64,000 bases of DNA. Source: an uncultured bacterium. Its GTDB lineage: Bacteria > Bacteroidota > Bacteroidia > Chitinophagales > Chitinophagaceae. This document shows, one piece after another, positions 57,932 to 64,000 of the stretch (the first letter of the stretch is position 1; every line of letters begins with the position of its first letter). Below the pieces are notes generated by a model, which saw nothing but the letters and a program-made list of their open reading frames with translations, was not told the origin of the DNA and ran no database searches. The translations under genes were made by a program, and so were the position numbers. The stretch is taken from the NCBI GenBank assembly GCA_903826405.1, contig CAIKEH010000032.1, positions 62,001 through 126,000 of the forward strand, read 5' to 3'.

Positions 57932-60900
57932 TTAGAAGCCCAGGTTGAGGCTGATCTGGTAAGCCTTGGTATTCGGCAGAGTGCTGTGGTCAATACCCCT
58001 GTCGAAGGCAGAGTTGACGGAACCGGAGCTGATCTCAGGATCGAAGCCGGAATACTTGGTCCAGGTAGCGATGTTACGGCCGCTAAGCACCAGCTGCACT
58101 TTCTTCAGTGCCCTGATGTTCATATAGCGGGTGAAATCGAAGCCCAGAGAGATATTACGCAGCCTGACGAATGAGGCATCTTCCCAGAAGAAGTCCTTCG
58201 TGGTGTTGTTACCAATACCGCGGGTTGAACCCCAGAGACCGTAATAGGCAGAAGCCCAGTATGCGGTGTATGCTGCAGTAGTGCCATCAGGGAAGGGACC
58301 AACAGGCTTGGTAAAGTCTCCATTGATACCATCACGGAACATCCATTCTTTGGTTTGGTTGTACATGTGAGCACCAGCATACCAATCAAACTGGAAGGAC
58401 AAATTCACGAAATTCTTCCAGGTGATGTTATTGATGAAGTTCATGATGAACTTGGGTGTTGCATTGCCGATAGCAGACTGGTAATCCGTGAACATGATAC
58501 CGCGGGTAGCCGTGTCGATAACCGTACCATTGACGATGGCATAGCCACCAACTTTGGCGGGATCGATATACGGTGTACCATCCTGACGGGTGGTATTGTA
58601 ATCACGGAAGGTCTTGAATCCGAAAACCTGACCGATCTGCTGGCCGCCTTTCAACACGAGTGTAGTGGAGCCTGCAGCTGAGCCCAGAGGAATTTCAGCA
58701 TCGCCAGCGATATGGTCGATGAAGGACTTCTGGGTACCGAAGAGCGTAGTGAAATCCCAGCTCAGGTTCCTGGACTGATAGATGGGCATGTTCAAGTTGA
58801 ACTGCCAGCCCTTGGAGGACATGTCTATCGAGTTGTTCAGGATGAAAGAGGCACCAGTGGATGGCGCCGCACCTAAAGGGTAGATCACATTTTCGCTCTT
58901 ACGCTTCCAGTAAGAAGCGGAGAGGTTGAAAGATTTGAGGAAGTTCCCGTTCCTGTTCAGGTTGATGGTCATGTCCGTACCGAATTCGAGTTCCTTGGAC
59001 ACTTCCACGTTCAGGTTCGGATTCTTCAAAGTGGTCTGTTGTGAGTAGGTCAGACCTGAACCGAGGTTGCCGGTATTGAGGACTGGGTAACGATCGAAAG
59101 CACCAGGCTGAATACCCGCCTCGCCGTAAGCAGCTCTCAATTTGAAATAAGGGACGGCATTATCCAAACCGCCTTTCCAGAAAGGCATACCGGAAATGGT
59201 CAGGTAACCATCTGCGTGAGGGAAGGTGAAGGGTTTGGAACCACCACCGAAAGCGGATGACCAGTCACTGCGGAAACCAGCGGTCACACCTGCCCAATCG
59301 GAGAAGTCGAACTTCTGGTTGACCAGATAACCAAAGGTGATGAAGGGCTCCACATAGTCAGCAGCTATACCTTGACTGGTAGTAGCGGCAAAGTTGTAAG
59401 GAGGGTTCTGAGGAAGACTTACACCATAGTTGTCGAACTCCGTATACTTGTTCTTGCGGTAGTCGTAAGAGACTTGTGTGGAAGACTGCAACGGGATCTT
59501 GATATTGAAGTCCTTCTGCAGATCGAAGCGAAAGTATGCACTGGCCACCAGATTCTGGAAAGTATTGTTGTACTGCCAGTTGCTAATATCCCCGCTTGCG
59601 TCAACACCATTGAAAGCCTGGTCAGATGCATATTGGAACCAGTTGCTCAGGTTGTTGTCCATCTGGTTGTAAAATATCCACTTGGCGCTTTCATTACGAT
59701 AGTTGATCCCGTATTTGGCGTCCAGTTCGATGAATTTATTGATCTTATACGTCGCATCGAAACTTTGGATGACATCTATCTTGTTGTCTATAGAACTGTT
59801 GTATTGCAGGTCGTAATAAGGGTTGGAAGCGTTGACCGACAGGAAGTTCTGCGCAAGATAAAACCCAGAGTTGCCCATGTTGTCCTTGGCGGTCAGATCG
59901 AACCAGGGAGAGGTGTTCAGGAATCCATAAACACGGCCCACGTTACCCGATCCACCACGACCGAAGCCATAACCACCACCACCACCGAGGCCGGTGTGCA
60001 TGGTATTCTTGGTATATGCCAGTTGGGTTGTGGAACGAATGCGGAATCCCTTAAACAATTCCAAGCCGACGTTGGCCGTCACGTTCGTCCTGTCCAGATA
60101 GCCATTCCTCATTACAGGGCTGACCGTATGAGAATTGGAAACGGCAATGGAATAATCTGACCTGTCGCCACCACCGGAAATGCTAAGGCTGTTGTTCAGC
60201 ACGCTTCCGGTTTGGAAAACCTGCTTGAAGTGATCATAATAATGAATGTCGCCTACATAAGGCTTGTTGTTGATGTTGTTCTTACCGTCCAGGATACCAT
60301 AACGGTAATCGCCAGCCTTGTAAGTACCATCAGGATTCTGTTTGCCGTGTGTATATGCGATACCACGACCCTGATATTTTCCGCTCAGGAGCAGGATCTC
60401 GGGATCATAGTACAGTTTGACGCCATATTTGTCCACTAATTCACCATTGGCATCGGTCAGGTAAGGGTGAAGGTCGGCCTTGTGCACGTTCCCGTTATTC
60501 AGGAAGGAAGTGTTGGCGTAGCTGGAACTGAAGTTAACAGCCATTGTGCCACGCTTACCACGTTTGCTGAACAATTGGATTACACCATTTGCGCCCTGCG
60601 CACCGTAGATGGTTGCGGAGGCAGCACCCTGAACAACTTCGACGCGCTCGATATTGGTAAGATCAAGCGAGTTGATGTCCGTTCCCCGGATTTCCACACC
60701 ATCCAAGAGGATGAGGGGCTTGGTACCATTCTGTATAGTGTTGATACCACGGAGTGTGATGTTGACGGGGTCGCCGGGGTTTCCTGATCCAGTCTGGATC
60801 TGGGCACCTGCGATCTTTCCGACCAACGCCTGATCAATAGAAGCAGAAGGAGTCTGGGGAAGCTGGGAAGCCGTTACGGATTCCACCGCGATACCCAACC

Positions 60901-61252
60901 TCTTCTTGCTGGTGGCGACACCGGTACCGGTAACAACCACCTCAGCGAGGCCCTTCGAATCATAATCAATGGAGAATGTCAGTGCTTCGCCCGGAGTAGC
61001 CTTTACGGTCTTAGGAATGTAACCTACGAAACTGAGCTCTAGGTCTTGTTGGCCTGAACCGGAGGCATTCAGGGAGAAGCTACCGTCAGGTCCCGTCTTC
61101 GTAGCTGCACCGCCTCTGATCCTGACAGTTGCGCCCGACAACGGTGATCCATCTCGGGAGTCAGTTACCTTACCGGTAATTTTTCCCGTTTGGGCGAAAC
61201 TGTTCAGGCAAAGAACCAGAACAGCGCCTAACAGGGTGAGGAATTTTCTCAT
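57932..61252 (-). CDS. SusC/RagA-family TonB-dependent outer-membrane transporter
   Basis: The 1106-residue product has a signal peptide (FLTLLGAVLVLCLNSFAQ), a carboxypeptidase D regulatory-like domain at about 22-105, and a TonB plug (AEVVVTGTGVATSKKRLGIA, GINTIQNGTKPLILLDGVEI, IERVEVVQGAASATIYGAQG). A C-terminal barrel ends at Phe. A short Gly-rich run (GLGGGGGYGFGRGGSGNVG) lies in an extracellular-type loop. With SusD it forms an import pair powered by TonB-ExbBD. No sigma/anti-sigma pair is adjacent. Confidence 0.95.
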   Translation of the reverse strand: MRKFLTLLGAVLVLCLNSFAQTGKITGKVTDSRDGSPLSGATVRIRGGAATKTGPDGSFSLNASGSGQQDLELSFVGYIPKTVKATPGEALTFSIDYDSKGLAEVVVTGTGVATSKKRLGIAVESVTASQLPQTPSASIDQALVGKIAGAQIQTGSGNPGDPVNITLRGINTIQNGTKPLILLDGVEIRGTDINSLDLTNIERVEVVQGAASATIYGAQGANGVIQLFSKRGKRGTMAVNFSSSYANTSFLNNGNVHKADLHPYLTDANGELVDKYGVKLYYDPEILLLSGKYQGRGIAYTHGKQNPDGTYKAGDYRYGILDGKNNINNKPYVGDIHYYDHFKQVFQTGSVLNNSLSISGGGDRSDYSIAVSNSHTVSPVMRNGYLDRTNVTANVGLELFKGFRIRSTTQLAYTKNTMHTGLGGGGGYGFGRGGSGNVGRVYGFLNTSPWFDLTAKDNMGNSGFYLAQNFLSVNASNPYYDLQYNSSIDNKIDVIQSFDATYKINKFIELDAKYGINYRNESAKWIFYNQMDNNLSNWFQYASDQAFNGVDASGDISNWQYNNTFQNLVASAYFRFDLQKDFNIKIPLQSSTQVSYDYRKNKYTEFDNYGVSLPQNPPYNFAATTSQGIAADYVEPFITFGYLVNQKFDFSDWAGVTAGFRSDWSSAFGGGSKPFTFPHADGYLTISGMPFWKGGLDNAVPYFKLRAAYGEAGIQPGAFDRYPVLNTGNLGSGLTYSQQTTLKNPNLNVEVSKELEFGTDMTINLNRNGNFLKSFNLSASYWKRKSENVIYPLGAAPSTGASFILNNSIDMSSKGWQFNLNMPIYQSRNLSWDFTTLFGTQKSFIDHIAGDAEIPLGSAAGSTTLVLKGGQQIGQVFGFKTFRDYNTTRQDGTPYIDPAKVGGYAIVNGTVIDTATRGIMFTDYQSAIGNATPKFIMNFINNITWKNFVNLSFQFDWYAGAHMYNQTKEWMFRDGINGDFTKPVGPFPDGTTAAYTAYWASAYYGLWGSTRGIGNNTTKDFFWEDASFVRLRNISLGFDFTRYMNIRALKKVQLVLSGRNIATWTKYSGFDPEISSGSVNSAFDRGIDHSTLPNTKAYQISLNLGF

Positions 61253-62044
61253 AACAATTGGTCGGTTTTAGTGAAAAAAAGAATATTTATTAATAGTTAT
61301 TGCTTCAACGAGGCGTCCAAATTAAGAAATCTTTAACCATCTTTTCGCTGCTTAAGGAAAAGAAAAATTTCACTCGCCTTGAATGAGCGAATGACCAGAG
61401 CACCACGATCTATCCGTTTCATGTTAAAATTGAATCATACATAATTGATAATCAAATATATAAAATCCAATAAACACATCAAAAAGGGTACTTTATAGCT
61501 AAAAACCGTTGATTTTATTGAGCAGGTTCATTAACCATATCGTGAACCTGTACTGAGCCGAAATGGTGCGAAAAGTTTCCATAGCTTCAGCCAATCAGCC
61601 TAAAAAATTGATTCAGATCGTTTTATCACTCCAAGTGGGTCTGGATCAGGGTAATCACCCCTTTGACGGATTTCTCCGACAAAGGGCAAAGGTAACCATT
61701 TCTGTTAAAATAAAGCCAATACGGCGCAAAATCTTAAGTTGGAGAGGGTTTGTGTAGACATATGTACCACTATGTATTATGATCCGCTTGCGTCAGGTAT
61801 GGCCGACATAGCCAATTCATCAGTTCAAAGCCCAATTATGACATAACAGGCTCTGATACCCTGGCCGATGCTGATCCTGAATGCTCAAGACATGGCCATT
61901 TGAAAATGATTTCAGGTTCATTTGCCAAACAAAATGAATTTTGTTTGGCAAATGTTGATTTGGGCACGTTCAGAATTGCCGATCCCGGATTTGGCAAAAT
62001 CATTGCACGGTAAGGTTGTATTTTCACCCATTCAAATTCCCAAA
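61253..62044. other. Non-coding interval between susC and moxR
   Basis: This 792-bp stretch holds no supported gene. It carries an 8-bp hairpin at 61523-61550 and the perfect 34-bp palindrome at 61920-61953. The upstream region of the SusC gene and of moxR are both here. Confidence 0.6.
61920..61953. promoter_or_regulatory. Perfect 16-bp inverted repeat upstream of moxR
   Basis: ATTTGCCAAACAAAAT at 61920-61935 is a perfect inverted repeat of 61938-61953, with a 2-bp spacer. A further half-site, TTTGGCAAA, lies at 61990-61998. The moxR start is at 62045. This could be an operator for an unidentified dimeric regulator or an RNA hairpin. Confidence 0.7.
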
Positions 62045-63046
62045 ATGGCACAAACGGCAGAGGAGATCCGCCAATTGAACGAGAAAATCAAAATCTCGGC
62101 AGCTTTCACAGACCGTATAGGACAGGAGATATCCCGCGTCATCATCGGCCAGCACTACATGGTGAGTCGGCTGTTGATCGGGCTGCTCAGCAATGGGCAC
62201 GTACTGCTAGAAGGGGTTCCAGGCCTGGCCAAAACACTGGCCATCAAATCCCTTTCGCAGGCGATACAAGCCAAATTCAGCAGGATCCAGTTCACACCGG
62301 ACCTGCTGCCTGCCGATGTAATCGGAACACTTATCTATAATCAGCAGTCTCACCAGTTCGTGGTCAGAAAGGGGCCAATCTTTGCCAACTTCATCCTCGC
62401 GGATGAGATCAACCGCGCACCTGCCAAGGTGCAGAGTGCCTTGTTGGAAGCCATGCAGGAGCGGCAAGTGACCATTGGTGAGTCCACCTATAAATTGGAT
62501 GAGCCTTTTCTGGTCCTGGCCACGCAGAATCCGATTGATCAAGAAGGCACTTACCCCCTTCCAGAAGCGCAGGTGGACCGTTTTATGCTGAAAGTGATCA
62601 TAGATTACCCCAGCAAGCAGGAGGAACAACTCATCATCCGCCAGAACGTGCAGGGAATGTCGTTCCCGGAAATAAGACCCGTTGTATCCGTGCAGGAAGT
62701 TCTCGGGGCAAGGGAACTGGTCCGGCAGGTCTACATGGACGAGAAGATCGAACAATACATCCTCGACCTTGTGTTCGCCACACGAAAACCCGCGGATTAC
62801 AAACTGGAAAAATTGTCGCCCCTCATCGCCTACGGCGGTTCCCCCCGGGCCAGCATAAACCTCGCCCTTGCAGCCAAGGCCGGTGCGTTCCTCAACAAAA
62901 GGGGTTACGTCATCCCTGAAGATGTGCGCAGCATCGTGCGCGATGTCATGCGACACCGCATAGGACTCACCTACGAGGCCGAGGCCGAGAACGTGAATGC
63001 GGAGAACATCATCGACGAGATCATCGCCAAGGTGAACATACCCTAA
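62045..63046 (+). CDS. MoxR-family AAA+ ATPase
   Basis: The 333-residue product has Walker A GVPGLAKT at 57-64, Walker B ADEINRAPAKVQ at 119-130 with the catalytic D120-E121, and sensor QNPIDQEG at 161-168. MoxR ATPases act as chaperones for partner proteins, often with DUF58 and von Willebrand proteins. The frame is open to 61922, but the ATG at 62045 gives the usual N-terminus. A DUF58 gene starts 16 bp later. Confidence 0.92.
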   Translation: MAQTAEEIRQLNEKIKISAAFTDRIGQEISRVIIGQHYMVSRLLIGLLSNGHVLLEGVPGLAKTLAIKSLSQAIQAKFSRIQFTPDLLPADVIGTLIYNQQSHQFVVRKGPIFANFILADEINRAPAKVQSALLEAMQERQVTIGESTYKLDEPFLVLATQNPIDQEGTYPLPEAQVDRFMLKVIIDYPSKQEEQLIIRQNVQGMSFPEIRPVVSVQEVLGARELVRQVYMDEKIEQYILDLVFATRKPADYKLEKLSPLIAYGGSPRASINLALAAKAGAFLNKRGYVIPEDVRSIVRDVMRHRIGLTYEAEAENVNAENIIDEIIAKVNIP

Positions 63047-63062
63047 CGGAGTACATTAACCG

Positions 63063-63932
63063 ATGCTTACCACCGCAGAGATCAAAAAGAAGGTCAGGGA
63101 ACTCGAGATCCGCAGCAAGAAACTGACGGCCCACCTTTTCACAGGTGAATACCACAGCGCCTTCAAGGGCAGAGGCATGTCTTTCAAGGAAGTACGGGAA
63201 TACCAGCACGGCGACGATACTCGCTTCATCGACTGGAATGTTTCAGCCCGCTTCGGCCACCCCTATTCCAAACTGTTCGAAGAGGAACGTGAACTCACCA
63301 TGATGCTGCTGGTGGACGTAAGCGCCAGTTCCCTCTTCGGCACCATTCACCAGCGCAAGAAGGACCTGGTCACCGAAGTATGCGCCGTACTGGCCTTCGC
63401 CGCTGCCAACAACAACGACAAAGTAGGAGCCATCCTCTTCAGCGACCGGATCGAATCCTATATCCCTGCCAAAAAAGGCAAGGAACACGTACTTTCCATC
63501 GTGCGCCAACTGCTCACCCTCGAACCGAAAAGCAAGGGTACGGACCTGAATGCGGCCGTCCGTTATTTCAACAATGCGGTCAAGCAGAAGAGCATCGTTT
63601 TCATCCTGAGTGACTTTCTCGTGGAGAAATACGACGACCCCTTGCGTGTCGCTGGAAACAAGCATGATGTGATCGGCATCAAAGTGTACGATAAAATGGA
63701 CATGGAATTACCCAAAGCAGGTCTCCTTCAGGTGGAAGACGCCGAAACCGGCAGACAACAATGGATCGACACCGGGAATGCCCTTGTCCAGTACAATTAT
63801 GCGCAACAGTTCAACCAGACCGAAGAAGCCTGCAGGAACAGTTTCAAGAAGGCCGGCGCCGACCTCATCTATTTACGCACGGACGATGACCATGTAAAAC
63901 TGCTCCAACAGTTTTTCATCAAACGCAAATGA
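63063..63932 (+). CDS. DUF58 (von Willebrand A-like) protein
   Basis: The 289-residue product has the DUF58 start KVRELEIRSKKLTAHLFTGE, EYQHGDDTRFIDWN, and a MIDAS-like metal site D85-x-S87-x-S89 in MLLVDVSASSLFG. This family works with MoxR ATPases, probably in envelope assembly or protein maturation. It is followed by an overlapping reading frame at 63929. Confidence 0.9.
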   Translation: MLTTAEIKKKVRELEIRSKKLTAHLFTGEYHSAFKGRGMSFKEVREYQHGDDTRFIDWNVSARFGHPYSKLFEEERELTMMLLVDVSASSLFGTIHQRKKDLVTEVCAVLAFAAANNNDKVGAILFSDRIESYIPAKKGKEHVLSIVRQLLTLEPKSKGTDLNAAVRYFNNAVKQKSIVFILSDFLVEKYDDPLRVAGNKHDVIGIKVYDKMDMELPKAGLLQVEDAETGRQQWIDTGNALVQYNYAQQFNQTEEACRNSFKKAGADLIYLRTDDDHVKLLQQFFIKRK

Positions 63933-64000
63933 GAACCCCTAGATCATATGGCATTATACTCTCGAGGATCCCATTGACCTTATTCATGATCTTGATTTTT
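63929..64000 (+). CDS. Start of the next operon gene, truncated by the window edge
   Basis: An ATG at 63929 overlaps the DUF58 stop by four bases (ATGA). The frame is open to the window edge for 24 codons, with a basic start and a hydrophobic run (IPLTLFMILIF), consistent with a signal peptide or membrane segment. In similar operons a BatD- or vWA-like protein follows; that is inference. Confidence 0.6.
   Translation, partial: MRTPRSYGIILSRIPLTLFMILIF

Noticed and set aside
59372-60160. 262-residue frame antisense to SusC
   Set aside because: No domain and it lies fully inside a well-supported SusC gene.

Overview
The window is chromosomal DNA of a Bacteroidota bacterium, most likely of the family Chitinophagaceae. 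The evidence is a SusC/SusD pair, two type IX secretion substrates (one with a gliding-motility C-terminal domain, one with a short sorting tail), families almost confined to this phylum (DUF3078, DUF5686, a TolB-like outer-membrane protein), TAnnTTTG-type promoter boxes, and few Shine-Dalgarno sequences. No tRNA, rRNA, CRISPR array, prophage or insertion sequence was recognised.

Layout. 1-1.3 kb: the start of a leftward amidohydrolase, a nested palindrome, and a decayed DUF5946-like gene. 1.3-9.4 kb: an HD-domain protein fused to a Pycsar-type membrane module (PycTM/DUF5706), a lipoprotein, a large GAF-like protein downstream of scpA, two tandem DUF3078 proteins, and mscL. 9.5-18 kb: a drug/metabolite exporter, frr, a WecA/TagO-type transferase, the N-terminal half of a split transketolase, a LolC/E-type permease, rbfA, an MsbA-like exporter, and a DksA-like protein with a histone-H1-like tail. 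18-26.5 kb: ileS (with an altered GIHH signature), an 858-bp gap, an AraC regulator, gyrB, a small protein and a lipoprotein. 26.5-37.3 kb: a lectin/PKD type IX substrate, a Gfo/Idh/MocA oxidoreductase with a DUF1080 hydrolase, mfd, and a BNR-repeat secreted protein. 37.3-46.5 kb: a flavin reductase, a YdcF protein, glyS, a MazG-like enzyme, dtd, arfB, an MbnP/MbnH-like pair, a flippase and a metallo-beta-lactamase-fold hydrolase. 46.5-56.1 kb: a TolB-like outer-membrane protein, a DUF5686 protein, an octamer repeat array running into a class III aminotransferase, a gamma-carbonic anhydrase, two small proteins and rsgA. 56.2-64 kb: a SusD/SusC operon, a 792-bp gap holding a perfect 16-bp inverted repeat, and a moxR-DUF58 operon cut by the window edge.

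Most of the content is housekeeping: translation (ileS, glyS, dtd, arfB, frr, rbfA, rsgA), DNA topology and repair (gyrB, mfd, scpA) and envelope biogenesis. The items most worth a second look are the HD-PycTM fusion, the GXHH isoleucyl-tRNA synthetase, the DksA-like protein with a basic tail, the MbnP/MbnH pair, the octamer array forming a protein C-terminus, and the two palindromic elements. All function calls rest on motif recognition by eye; no database search was run.
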